A DNA stretch of 64,000 bases from Streptomyces sp. LaPpAH-108 (GTDB lineage: Bacteria > Actinomycetota > Actinomycetes > Streptomycetales > Streptomycetaceae), in NCBI RefSeq assembly GCF_000373625.1, contig NZ_KB891994.1, positions 372,001 to 436,000 on the forward strand, given 5' to 3'. Positions 42,603-53,756 of the stretch are shown here, piece by piece. Position 1 is the first letter of the stretch. Every line of letters starts with the position of its first letter. The notes under the pieces are model-generated. The model worked only from the letters and a program-made list of their open reading frames with translations. It was not told the DNA's origin and did no database searches. Position numbers and translations under genes: made by a program.

Positions 42603-43325
42603 TCAGACCCGCTCCTCCACCAGCTCCCGCACCGGCCAGGTCCCGTCGACCACGGCCTCCGTGTCGCCCTTGCGGCGCAGGAAGCTCTGGAAGTCGGCCG
42701 CCCAGGCCGCGTACCACTCGATCTGGCTTTGGTGCAGCTCGGCCGGGCCGAGCGCGGCGATCTTCGGGTGCCGCTCGGCTATCGCGACGGCGAGGCGGGC
42801 GGCGGCGAGGGCGTCGGCCGAGGCGTCGTGGGCGGCGGCGAGGACGATGCCGTACTCGGCGCAGACCGCCTCCAGGTTGCGCTTGCCCCGGCGGTAGCGG
42901 TCCACCCAGCGGTCGATCGTGTACGGGTCGACCACCGGGCCCAGCGGTTCGCCGCCGAGGCGCTCGGAGAGCGACGGCAGCCCGTGGCGGCGCAGTTCGG
43001 CCGAGAGCAGGGTGAGGTCGAAGGCGGCGTTGTAGGCGACGACCGGGACACCCGCCTGCCAGGAGGAGACGAGGGCGGTCGCGACGGCGTCGGCGACCTG
43101 GTCGGCCGGGCGGCCCTCGGCGCTCGCGCGCTCGTTGCTGACGCCGTGCACGGCGACGGCGTCGGCCGGGATCTCCACACCCGGGTCCGCGAGCCATTCC
43201 CTGCGGCCCAGGAGTTCGCCCGCGCCGACCTCCAGGACGGCGGCCGTGACGATGCGCGCCTCCTGCGGGTCGGTTCCGGTCGTCTCCAGGTCGAAAGCGG
43301 TCAGCGTGTGCCGGTGCCAGGCCAT
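42603..43325 (-). CDS. DnaQ-like DEDDh 3'-5' exonuclease
   Basis: A 240-residue exonuclease of the proofreading superfamily. The four acidic residues and the His are present: FDLETTG (Exo I), YNAAFDL (Exo II), and HDASADALAA (Exo III, DEDDh type). It is a stand-alone protein without a polymerase domain. Substrate (DNA or RNA) cannot be told. Confidence 0.88.
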   Translation of the reverse strand: MAWHRHTLTAFDLETTGTDPQEARIVTAAVLEVGAGELLGRREWLADPGVEIPADAVAVHGVSNERASAEGRPADQVADAVATALVSSWQAGVPVVAYNAAFDLTLLSAELRRHGLPSLSERLGGEPLGPVVDPYTIDRWVDRYRRGKRNLEAVCAEYGIVLAAAHDASADALAAARLAVAIAERHPKIAALGPAELHQSQIEWYAAWAADFQSFLRRKGDTEAVVDGTWPVRELVEERV

Positions 43326-43428
43326 GGGTGGTCCCCCTTTTCGTGGTGGTGCGTTCCCCCAGTGGCCTCCACCATGGCACGCGGCACTGACAATCCCGGG
43401 CGGACCCCCGCCGCACCGGGGGGACGAT

Positions 43429-44667
43429 TCAGGACACCGGGCGCGAATCCGCCCAAGCCGTCTCGAATTCCTCGCGGTAGGTCGGGAACAGCCCGGCCTC
43501 GCCCACCTGGTCGGGGCGGACCACCCGGCTGCCGCCCCGCAGCACCAGGACCGGCGACTCCATGCCCCGCGCCCCGCGCAGATAGGACTGCACCACGCCG
43601 ACCCCGTCCGCGCCGTCGCCGTCCACCAGGTAGGCGGTGAAGCGCGGTGTCTCGTCGTAGACCTGGATCTCGAAGGCGCCGGGGTCGCGCAGCCGGGAGC
43701 GGACCCGGCGCATGTGCAGGATGTTCATCTCGACCGAACGGCTCAACTCGCCCCGTTTCATGCCGAGTTCGCGCTCACGGCGCTTGACCGCGCTGGAGGC
43801 CGGGTTGAGGAAGAGCAGCCTCACCCGGCAGCCCGTCTCCGCGAGCCGGACCAGGCGGCGTCCCGAGAAGTTCTGCACCAGGAGGTTGAGCCCGATGCCG
43901 ATGGCGTCCAGCCGCCGGGCCCCGCCGAACAGGTCCTCGGCCGGGAACTGCCGCATCAGCCGCACCCGGTCGGGGTGGACGGCCACCACGTCCGCGTACC
44001 GGTCGCCGACCAGGTCCTCCACCGCGTCCACGCGCAGCCGCCCCGCCGAGGGCACGTCCCCGCCCGCGCCGAGCAGTTCGAGGAGGCGGGCCGAGGCGCG
44101 CTCGGCCTGGCCGAGGACGGCCTCGGACAGGGCGCGGTTGCGGGAGACGACGTTGCGCGTCACCTCCAGCTCGTCCAGGGCGAGTTCGAGGTCGCGGCGC
44201 TCGTCGAAGTAGGGCTCGAAGCACGGCCAGTGCTGCACCATCAGCTCGCGCAGCTGGGGCAACGTCAGGAAGCTGAGCACGTTGTCGTCGGCCGGGTCGA
44301 GCAAGTAGCCCTTGCGGCGGCTGACTTCACGTACCGCGACGGCCCGCTGCACCCATTCCTGTCCGGCGGGTCCGGCGGCGGCCACCACCCAGTCGTCGCC
44401 GTGGACGGGCTCGTAGACCGGGCGCAGTACGGCGGCCACGACGGCGCGCAGCCGCTGTTCGACGAGGTTCAGCCAGATGTAGGCCCGGCCGGCCCGCTGG
44501 GCGCGGGTGCGCACCTCCAGCCAGGCGCTCGCGTCCCAGTCCAGTTCCGGTCCGATCGACCCCGCGTCCATCGGCCGCGCCAGGGACACCGCGCCGGGCG
44601 GGACGTCCGTGGAGCTCCCCTCGTGACCCTCGCCACCAGGGGGCAGCTCCAGCCCTCCCGACCCCAC
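43429..44667 (-). CDS. SAV2148 family HEPN domain-containing protein
   Basis: A 412-residue protein conserved in Streptomyces. The N-terminal part (AYIWLNLVEQRLRAVVAAVL) is a Swt1-like HEPN helix bundle. The C-terminal half (FLNPASSAVKRRERELGMKRGELSRSVEMN) resembles a PLD-like sensing domain. HEPN proteins often cut RNA, but I do not see the classical R-x4-6-H motif clearly, so nuclease activity is unproven. GTG start behind a GGTG-rich site. Confidence 0.78.
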   Translation of the reverse strand: MGSGGLELPPGGEGHEGSSTDVPPGAVSLARPMDAGSIGPELDWDASAWLEVRTRAQRAGRAYIWLNLVEQRLRAVVAAVLRPVYEPVHGDDWVVAAAGPAGQEWVQRAVAVREVSRRKGYLLDPADDNVLSFLTLPQLRELMVQHWPCFEPYFDERRDLELALDELEVTRNVVSRNRALSEAVLGQAERASARLLELLGAGGDVPSAGRLRVDAVEDLVGDRYADVVAVHPDRVRLMRQFPAEDLFGGARRLDAIGIGLNLLVQNFSGRRLVRLAETGCRVRLLFLNPASSAVKRRERELGMKRGELSRSVEMNILHMRRVRSRLRDPGAFEIQVYDETPRFTAYLVDGDGADGVGVVQSYLRGARGMESPVLVLRGGSRVVRPDQVGEAGLFPTYREEFETAWADSRPVS

Positions 44668-45091
44668 CCTGCACCGCCTTCCGTCCCCCGGACCTTTCCC
44701 GTCTCAACGATCAAGGAAGGGTACTCCGGGAGCGGTGGGCGGTGCAGCCGGATGGACAGGTCGGTTTCCCAACTTCTGGGCAGGCAGTGGCCGTTCCGCG
44801 CCACGCGGGCGACGGGAGTGAGCGGATTCATAGCGGTGAGGGCGCCGGGGCGGCCACGTCCGCGCAGGTACGGGCACTGCCGGACCGTCAGCGCGCCGGG
44901 GGCGACCCGGCGGAACCCCGTGTTGACCCGCGCTCGCCCCGGCGCCGTGTCCCGGCCGATATCCGTCCGGCCCGCGGCCGAGGCGCCATGGGCCCGTCAG
45001 ACGGGGTAGTCCTCTGAGGGTTCCTCACTTTCGGGGAGACTCGCCGCCGACGCGCCCCCAGCGGGGCCGCCCACCTGAAAGAGTCGTGTCC
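44668..45091. other. Divergent upstream region of HEPN gene and glgX
   Basis: 424 bp without a convincing gene. The plus-strand end (GAAAGAG at 45077-45083) is the glgX ribosome site. No clear repeats or promoter consensus were identified. Confidence 0.5.
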
Positions 45092-47200
<2,109 letters not shown>

Positions 47201-47223
47201 GGGAGCCGGGGGTGGCCGTGGCC

Positions 47224-47257
47224 GGTCCGTACGGGGTCGCCGCTGGTCCGTACGGGG
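47224..47257 (+). repeat. Two 13-bp direct repeats, 21 bp apart, before treY
   Basis: GGTCCGTACGGGG occurs at 47224-47236 and 47245-47257. Each holds the palindrome CCGTACGG. The 21-bp spacing places both on the same face of the helix, which suits a dimeric regulator. It may equally be a chance local duplication. Confidence 0.4.
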
Positions 47258-47299
47258 ACCGATGACACGAAACCGGGCGCACGGGGTACGTAGCACAGC

Positions 47300-49675
47300 A
47301 TGACTGCTGCCGCGCGACCCCGGCCGGGCGTGCCCACGGCCACCTACCGACTCCAGCTCCAGCCCTCGTTTCCGTTCGCCGCCGCCGAGGCGGCCGTCCC
47401 CCATGTGGCGGACCTCGGCGTCTCCCATCTGCATCTGTCCCCGGTCCTCGAAGCCGTGCCGGGCTCCACCCACGGGTACGACGTGGTGGACCCCGGGCGC
47501 GTGCGCGAGGAACTGGGCGGCGAGGCCGGGCTCCGCTCGCTCGCGCACACCGCGCACGAGCACGGGCTCGGTCTGGTGGTGGACATCGTGCCCAACCACA
47601 TGGCGATGGCCCCCCGGCACAACCGCGCCCTGTGGGAGGTACTGCGCGAGGGCCCCGAGTCGCCGTACGCCCGCTGGTTCGACATCGACTGGGAGGTGCG
47701 CGGCGGACGGCTGCTGCTGCCCGTGCTGGGCGGCCCGGTCGCGGCCGTACGGGACGAGCTGGTGGTCGACGGCGACGTGCTGCGCTACCACGACCACGCC
47801 TTCCCGCTCCGCGCGGGCACCGGGCATCTGCCGCTGCCGGAGCTGCTGGACGCGCAGTGGTACCGCCCGGTGTGGTGGCGCCTTGCCCGCACCGAACTGA
47901 ACTACCGCCGCTTCTTCAGCATTTCGGAGCTGATCGGGGTCCGCGTGGAGGACCCCGAGGTGTTCGACGCGACCCACGGCACGATCCTGCGGCTGCTCCA
48001 CGAGGGCGTGATCGACGGGCTGCGCGTGGACCACCCGGACGGCCTCGCGGACCCGGACGCCTATCTGGCGCGGCTGCACGAGGCGACCGGCGGACGCTGG
48101 ACGGTCGTGGAGAAGATCCTCGCCGACGGCGAACGGCTGCCCGCCTCCTGGCCCGTCGCGGGCACCACCGGCTACGACGCCCTGCGCCACGTCGACGGCC
48201 TCTTCACGGACCCCGGCGGCTCCGGTGAACTCCTGGACCACTACCGGGCGTTCGCCATCCCGCAGAGCGACCGGGGCGGCGACTGGGACGCCACCGTGCG
48301 GCGGGCCGCCTACAAGGTGCTCACCCACGAACTGGCCGCCGAGACCGACCGCCTCACCCGCGCCGCCGTCCGCCTCTGCGCGGCCTCCCCCGACCTCGCC
48401 CTGCGCGACCGCGCCCCCTGGGCGCTGCGCACGGCCCTGGAGGAACTGCTCGTCCGGTTGCGCGTCTACCGCCCCTACGCCTGTGAGGACGCGGCCACCG
48501 TGCTCACGGCGCAGGCGGCGACGGAGGCCCGGCGCGCCTTCGCGGTGGCCGAGGAGGCCGAGGCGGTGGACGTGGTACGGGCGCTGCTGACCGGTGAGGA
48601 CGACGGCTCGGTGCCCGAACTCACCGAGTTCCGCACCCGGTTCGCCCAGAGCGCGTCGGCCCTGCGCGCCAAGTCCGTGGAGGACACGGCCTTCTACCGC
48701 TATGTGCCGCTGCTGTCGGCGAACGAGGTCGGCGGCGATCCGGGCCGACCGGGCGTCTCCCCGGCCGAGTTCCACACGTACTGCGCCCGCGTGGCCCGTG
48801 ACTGGCCGGACACCGGCACGGTCGTCACCACGCACGACACCAAGCGCAGCGCCGATGTCCGGGCCGCCCTCGCGGTGCTCAGCGAGTGCCCCGGCCGCTG
48901 GGCCGCCCTGCTCGCGGATCTCGCCCGCACCGGCGACCCGGCTCCGGACGGCCAACTCGCCTGGTCCGCCTGGCAGACGGTGTTCGGCCTCGGCCCGGCG
49001 AAGGAGGAACGCGTCCGCGAGTCCCTGCTGAAGCACGTGCGCGAGGCGGGCCTTTACACGAGCTGGACGGAACGCGAGGCGCCCTACGAGGAGGCGGTCA
49101 GCGCGTTCGTCGCGGCGGGCCCCTGCGGACCGCCCGGCGAACGCGTCGCCGCCCTGCGCAAGGCCCTGGACCCCCACATCCGCGCCAACGTCCTCGGCAC
49201 CGCGCTGGTCCATCTGACGATGCCGGGCGTCCCGGACGTCTACCAGGGCACCGAGGCGGAGTACCGCGCCCTGGTGGACCCGGACAACCGCCGCCCGGCC
49301 GTCTTCCCCGCGAAGCTCCCCGGCGAGAAGGGCGCGCTGACGACAGCGGCCCTGCGGCTGCGCGGCCGTCGCCCGGACGCCTTCGGCTCGGCGGGCACGT
49401 ACGCCCCGCTGCCCGCCGAGGGGCCGGGCGCCGACCACTGCCTGGCCTTCTCCCGCTCGGACCAGGTGATCACGGCGGTGACCCGGCTGTCCCTCCGCCT
49501 GGCCGAGTCCGGCGGCTGGCAGGGTACGACCCTCCCTCTGCCGCCGGGCCGCTGGCGGGACGTCCTCTCCCCGGACCGGGAGTACAAGGGCCGGGTACCG
49601 CTGACGGACCTCTTCGGACCGCTGCCGGTGGCGCTGCTGGAGCGGGCCGGCGAGGAGGACGGCACGGAGTCCTGA
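47300..49675 (+). CDS. treY: Maltooligosyl trehalose synthase
   Basis: A GH13 intramolecular transglycosidase that turns the reducing-end alpha-1,4 bond of maltooligosaccharides into the alpha,alpha-1,1 bond of trehalose. 791 residues. The N-terminal ATYRLQLQPSFPFAAAE and region I DIVPNHMA are diagnostic. Region II GLRVDHPDGLADP has the nucleophile, region III EKILADGE the acid/base, and region IV TTHDTKRSADVRA the stabiliser. The family insertion is present. It lies 99 bp after glgX on the same strand and works with treZ at 50977. Confidence 0.95.
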   Translation: MTAAARPRPGVPTATYRLQLQPSFPFAAAEAAVPHVADLGVSHLHLSPVLEAVPGSTHGYDVVDPGRVREELGGEAGLRSLAHTAHEHGLGLVVDIVPNHMAMAPRHNRALWEVLREGPESPYARWFDIDWEVRGGRLLLPVLGGPVAAVRDELVVDGDVLRYHDHAFPLRAGTGHLPLPELLDAQWYRPVWWRLARTELNYRRFFSISELIGVRVEDPEVFDATHGTILRLLHEGVIDGLRVDHPDGLADPDAYLARLHEATGGRWTVVEKILADGERLPASWPVAGTTGYDALRHVDGLFTDPGGSGELLDHYRAFAIPQSDRGGDWDATVRRAAYKVLTHELAAETDRLTRAAVRLCAASPDLALRDRAPWALRTALEELLVRLRVYRPYACEDAATVLTAQAATEARRAFAVAEEAEAVDVVRALLTGEDDGSVPELTEFRTRFAQSASALRAKSVEDTAFYRYVPLLSANEVGGDPGRPGVSPAEFHTYCARVARDWPDTGTVVTTHDTKRSADVRAALAVLSECPGRWAALLADLARTGDPAPDGQLAWSAWQTVFGLGPAKEERVRESLLKHVREAGLYTSWTEREAPYEEAVSAFVAAGPCGPPGERVAALRKALDPHIRANVLGTALVHLTMPGVPDVYQGTEAEYRALVDPDNRRPAVFPAKLPGEKGALTTAALRLRGRRPDAFGSAGTYAPLPAEGPGADHCLAFSRSDQVITAVTRLSLRLAESGGWQGTTLPLPPGRWRDVLSPDREYKGRVPLTDLFGPLPVALLERAGEEDGTES

Positions 49676-49685
49676 GGGCAGTGGG

Positions 49686-50105
49686 TCACGCGTCCAGCGC
49701 GAACACCGATCCCGTCCGCGCGGACAGGACGCACCCGTTGGAGAAGGTCCGGGTGTACTCGACGCGGTGGCCGTGCCAGACGCCGGAGGCGTGGGCGGTG
49801 ACCGGGGCGTAGAGCATCGTGCAGAAGACCTCCTTCGGCGGGATGCGGTCGATGTCCCCGTCGGCGGCGGCGAGTTGGGCGCAGGCTTCGGCCGCGTGGG
49901 CGGTGCCCCGGGGCGGGTCGCACAGGAGGAGGGCGCGGGGGGAGCCGGGCGCGATGGTCTCGCCCTGGCTGACGGTGAGGTGGAGCCAGTCGCCGGGGAG
50001 GGCGGAGCGGGGGGTGGCGGTGGCGGTGGCCGGGGTGGCCGTGAAGAGGCCGAGGGCGGCCACCAGGGCACCGGCCGCCGCTGTCGCACGGGTGAGAGAG
50101 GTCAT
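49686..50105 (-). CDS. Subtilisin inhibitor-like (SSI family) secreted protein
   Basis: A 139-residue secreted serine-protease inhibitor. The signal peptide runs to about residue 31 (TPATATA). Four cysteines give the two SSI disulfides. The reactive loop reads VFCTMLYAPV, so P1 is Met and P1' Leu; this resembles Streptomyces subtilisin inhibitor and suggests subtilisin-type rather than trypsin-type targets. The end NGCVLSARTGSVFAL fits the family. ATG 50105 gives a clean signal peptide. Confidence 0.9.
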   Translation of the reverse strand: MTSLTRATAAAGALVAALGLFTATPATATATPRSALPGDWLHLTVSQGETIAPGSPRALLLCDPPRGTAHAAEACAQLAAADGDIDRIPPKEVFCTMLYAPVTAHASGVWHGHRVEYTRTFSNGCVLSARTGSVFALDA

Positions 50106-50235
50106 GCCCGGTGCATCGGCACGGCCGGACGGGTTCCGCACCGAGGATCACCCGAACGGGAGGCTCATGCGCCCGAAGGGGAGCACCCGTTCGAAGCGGT
50201 CAGGCTCCCGTCAGGGAACGTCAGTTCGAGCGTCC

Positions 50236-50787
50236 TCAGCTCGCCGACAGCCGGTACATGACCTTCCCGAAGCCGACCTGGTCGCCGTCCCGTACCACCG
50301 TCGCGCCGAGCACCCGCTGGCCGTTGACCGTGGTGCCGTTGGTGGAGCCGAGGTCGCGCAGGACCCAGAGGCCGCCCTGGTGGCGGAGTTCGGCGTGGAC
50401 GCGGGAGACCGTGTCGTGGTTGAGGCGGAGCCCGTTGGCCGGGTCGCGGCCGATGCGCAGGGGGTGGCCGTGGCCCGGGTGGGGCAGGAGGAGCTTGGGC
50501 AGCCGCTCGGCCTGCCAGGCCCTGCGGAGCCGTACGGTGAAGCCGGAGACGGCCTCCACGGTGCCGAACAGGGCGCGGGCGAAGCCGTTTCCGCCGGGCA
50601 GATCGGCCGTGACGGCGGCGAGTTCGGCGTGGCTGCGGGCGGCGAGGACCAGTTCCATGCGCTGCAGGAACGTGTCGTGTGACATCCGGCCCATGGCGGC
50701 GCCGTCGCGCAGCACTCGCAGCGCCTTGTCGCGCTCCGCGTCGGAGATCCGCGCGGCGCGGACAGGGAACTCGAAGGACGACGTCAC
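50236..50787 (-). CDS. DUF1707 and FHA domain protein
   Basis: A 183-residue protein. Residues 12-65 are a DUF1707 domain (ISDAERDKALRVLRDGAAMGRMSHDTF). A basic linker follows, then an FHA phosphothreonine-binding domain (LRIGRDPANGLRLNHDTVSRVHAEL, LRDLGSTNGTTVNG) with the Arg, Ser, His and Asn that contact phosphopeptides. It probably reads Ser/Thr kinase signals. It lies on the opposite strand between treY and treZ with no obvious link to trehalose. Confidence 0.9.
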   Translation of the reverse strand: MTSSFEFPVRAARISDAERDKALRVLRDGAAMGRMSHDTFLQRMELVLAARSHAELAAVTADLPGGNGFARALFGTVEAVSGFTVRLRRAWQAERLPKLLLPHPGHGHPLRIGRDPANGLRLNHDTVSRVHAELRHQGGLWVLRDLGSTNGTTVNGQRVLGATVVRDGDQVGFGKVMYRLSAS

Positions 50788-50976
50788 GCTGCTGATTGTC
50801 GGTCAGGCGGCCCGTGGTGTCCAGATCGGGAAGTCCGCTCCCCCGGCGCGCACTTGCGAGCCCGCGCGCACTTTCGCGACACCCGCCCGGAAAGCCCTGA
50901 TCCGACGGCGGATTGATCGCTTTCGCGGCACGATGGACGGACTACCTCACGATGAGCAGACGAAGGGGAACCGTCC

Positions 50977-52722
50977 GTGCAGTTCGAGGTGTGGGCACCA
51001 CAGGCAGAACGGGTCACGCTCCGGTGCGGTCAGGAGCGCCACGCGCTCGCGCGCGATCCGGGGCGCGCGGGATGGTGGACGGGGGAGGCGGACGCGGCGG
51101 ACGGCACCCGGTACGGCTTCGCGCTGGACGACGGCCCTGAGCTGCCCGATCCCCGCGCGCGCCGCCTGCCGGACGGCCCGGACGGGCTGAGCGCGGTCGT
51201 GGACCACGACCGTCACGCGTGGCGGACCGCGTGGACGGGACGCGGGCTCCCCGGCGCGGTGCTCTACGAGCTGCACGTCGGCACCTACACCCCCGAGGGC
51301 ACTCTCGACGCGGCGGCGGACCGTCTCCCTCACCTCGCGGAACTCGGCATCACGCACGTGGAGTTGATGCCGCTGTGCTCGTTCCCGGGTGAGCACGGCT
51401 GGGGTTACGACGGTGTGGCCCCCTGGGCGGTGCACGAGCCGTACGGCGGGCCCGAGGCGCTGAAGCGGTTCGTGGACCGGGCGCACGCGCTGGGTCTCGG
51501 GGTCGTTCTGGACGTCGTGCACAACCACTTGGGTCCGTCGGGCAACCATCTCCCGGCGTTCGGGCCGTACTTCACCGACACGCACCAGACACCGTGGGGC
51601 GCGGCGGTGAACCTGGACGCGCCCGGTTCGGACGAGGTGCGCGCGTACTTCCGGGACAGTGCGCTGGCCTGGCTGCGGGACTACCGCCTGGACGGGCTGC
51701 GCCTGGACGCGGTGCACGCGCTGCACGACACCCGCGCCCGCCACTTCCTGGAGGAGCTGTCGGAGTCGGTGGACGCGCTCGCCGCCGAGACGGGCAGGCC
51801 GCTGTTCCTGATCGCCGAGTCCGACCTCAACGACCCCCGGCTCATCACCCCGCGCGCCGCGAACGGTCTCGGGCTGCACGCCCAGTGGAACGACGACTTC
51901 CATCACGCCCTGCACACCGCGCTGACCGGTGAATCCCAGGGCTACTACGAGGACTTCGCGGTCGCGCCGCTCGCCGCGCTCGCCAAGACGCTCACCGGTG
52001 GCTACTTCCACGACGGCACGTACTCCAGCTTCCGGGGCCGACGGCACGGACGCCCGCTGGACCGCGCCCGCCTCGGCGGACACCGGCTGCTCGGCTACAG
52101 CCAGACCCACGACCAGATCGGCAACCGCGCCCAGGGCGACCGCCTTTCGGCCCGGCTCTCCCCCGGTCTGCTGGCCTGCGCGGCCACGCTGACGCTCACC
52201 GCGCCGTTCACCCCGATGCTGTTCATGGGCGAGGAGTGGGCGGCGGGCACGCCCTGGCAGTACTTCACCGACCACACCGATCCCGAGCTGGCCGAGGCCG
52301 TACGGCGGGGCAGACGGCGGGAGTTCGCGGCGCACGGCTGGTCCGAGGACGAGGTGCCCGACCCGCAGGACCCGGCGACGCGGGAGCGGTCCTGTCTGGA
52401 CTGGTCGGAGCCGGGGCGCGCCCCGCACGCCCGCGTCCTCGACTGGTACCGGCGCCTGATCGCGCTGCGCCACGCGTACCCGGACCTCACCAGCCCCGGC
52501 CTCGCCGGTACCAACGTGGCCTACGACGAGGACGCGGGCTGGCTGGCGTTCCGGCGCGGGGACGTCCGGGTCGCGGTGAACCTGGGCAAGGAACCGGCGT
52601 CCATCCCGCTGGGCAGCGGCCGTATGGAGGTCCTGGCCGCATGGGACGAGGTGAAGGCGCCGGGCGCGGACGGACGGCTGCTGGTGCCGGGCGAGTCGTG
52701 CGTGGTGCTGACGCGGGTCTGA
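50977..52722 (+). CDS. treZ: Malto-oligosyltrehalose trehalohydrolase
   Basis: A GH13 enzyme that releases trehalose from the product of TreY. 581 residues: N-terminal CBM48-like domain (MQFEVWAPQAERVTL), VLDVVHNHLGPSGNHLPAFGPYF, GLRLDAVHAL (nucleophile), IAESDLNDPRLI (acid/base), GYSQTHDQIGNRAQGDRL (stabiliser), and LFMGEEWAAGTPWQYFTDH. GTG start after GAAGGGGAA. It forms one pathway with glgX and treY although two minus-strand genes lie between. Confidence 0.95.
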   Translation: MQFEVWAPQAERVTLRCGQERHALARDPGRAGWWTGEADAADGTRYGFALDDGPELPDPRARRLPDGPDGLSAVVDHDRHAWRTAWTGRGLPGAVLYELHVGTYTPEGTLDAAADRLPHLAELGITHVELMPLCSFPGEHGWGYDGVAPWAVHEPYGGPEALKRFVDRAHALGLGVVLDVVHNHLGPSGNHLPAFGPYFTDTHQTPWGAAVNLDAPGSDEVRAYFRDSALAWLRDYRLDGLRLDAVHALHDTRARHFLEELSESVDALAAETGRPLFLIAESDLNDPRLITPRAANGLGLHAQWNDDFHHALHTALTGESQGYYEDFAVAPLAALAKTLTGGYFHDGTYSSFRGRRHGRPLDRARLGGHRLLGYSQTHDQIGNRAQGDRLSARLSPGLLACAATLTLTAPFTPMLFMGEEWAAGTPWQYFTDHTDPELAEAVRRGRRREFAAHGWSEDEVPDPQDPATRERSCLDWSEPGRAPHARVLDWYRRLIALRHAYPDLTSPGLAGTNVAYDEDAGWLAFRRGDVRVAVNLGKEPASIPLGSGRMEVLAAWDEVKAPGADGRLLVPGESCVVLTRV

Positions 52723-52737
52723 ACGGGCCTGATTCCC

Positions 52738-52756
52738 GGCGGACTTGACGGCCGCC
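52738..52756. terminator. Weak hairpin between convergent treZ and APH-like genes
   Basis: GGCGG and CCGCC separated by nine bases in the 38-bp gap between two stop codons. The position suits a bidirectional terminator, but the stem is short. Confidence 0.3.
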
Positions 52757-52760
52757 ATGC

Positions 52761-53705
52761 TCACTCGAACTCGGTGACCCGCTCCAGCAGGATCGGCTCC
52801 CACGCCCGCCGCAGCCGGGTGCGCAGCAGCGTCGGATCGTCGGCGGTGCGGCCGTCGAGCCGGTCGGCGAGGCGGACGAGGGTGTCGCAGCGGGCCAGCC
52901 ACAGGCCGCGCAGACAGGGGCGGGGGCCGTACCCGGCGAGGGTCGCGGCGCGGACGGCGGCCGGGGCGCCGACGGCGGCGGCGAGCCCGGCGATGTCCTC
53001 GGCCGGGTCGCCCACGGCCGCGCCGCCCCAGCCGAGGACGGCGCGCACCCGCCCCTCGGTGCCGACGAGCACCCGCGCGCCGGTCAGCCCGTGATGGGTG
53101 AGCACGGCGGTGCCGGGCTGCGCGGCGAGCCGGGTGGCGGCCGTCGACGGGAAGGGCTGGAGCCGGGTGCGGTCGAACTCGTCGGCGGCGGCGAGCCGTT
53201 CGGCCGTGTGCGCGGCGATGCGGCGCAGGGCCTCCAAGGAGCGTGGCGGCGTACGCGGCACGCTCATCGTCTCGGCCTGGCGCGGGGGCACCTCGCGCAG
53301 CCCGGAGAGCAGTCCGGCGAGGTCGGCCTCGCCGAGCGCGGACACCTCGTGCTCGTCGCCGCTGCCGCCGGACAGCCGGGCGTCGAGCACACAGGCGAGG
53401 CCGGGCACCCAGTCGCCGTGCGCGACCCCGGCCGGGACGGCGACCGGCACCCGGGAGCGCACCAGGTCGCGCAGGCGCGGTTCGCGGCGCAGCCGGGCGG
53501 CGGCTTCGCGGTCGGGGGCGAGCCGCAGCACATGCCGGGCGCCGACCCACCAGGTGTAGCCGTCACCGCCCGCGACCGGCCGGACCTCGATCCCGGCGGA
53601 GCTGTCGTCGGCCGTCCCGTCGTCCCTGATGAGCGCGCGTTCCTTGAGGAGGGAGCGGACGAGCGCGCGCACGGTGTCGACGGTGGGTGCGGGTGCCTGG
53701 GTCAT
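52761..53705 (-). CDS. APH-fold protein lacking catalytic residues (probable pseudokinase)
   Basis: A 314-residue protein with the overall layout of the aminoglycoside phosphotransferase family (VLTHHGLTGARVLVGTEGRVRAVLGWGGAAVGDPAEDIA). Where active members have H-G-D...N and I-D-W-G, this one has H-G-L...R and L-G-W-G, so the catalytic Asp, the metal-binding Asn and the second metal Asp are all replaced. The frame is intact and codon use is normal, so it is not a decaying gene. It may bind a ligand without phosphorylating it. Confidence 0.72.
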   Translation of the reverse strand: MTQAPAPTVDTVRALVRSLLKERALIRDDGTADDSSAGIEVRPVAGGDGYTWWVGARHVLRLAPDREAAARLRREPRLRDLVRSRVPVAVPAGVAHGDWVPGLACVLDARLSGGSGDEHEVSALGEADLAGLLSGLREVPPRQAETMSVPRTPPRSLEALRRIAAHTAERLAAADEFDRTRLQPFPSTAATRLAAQPGTAVLTHHGLTGARVLVGTEGRVRAVLGWGGAAVGDPAEDIAGLAAAVGAPAAVRAATLAGYGPRPCLRGLWLARCDTLVRLADRLDGRTADDPTLLRTRLRRAWEPILLERVTEFE

Positions 53706-53756
53706 GGTCTGGGCCGGCCGTTCCGTGTGCGGTCGCTGGGGTGTCTCCTCGGTCGA

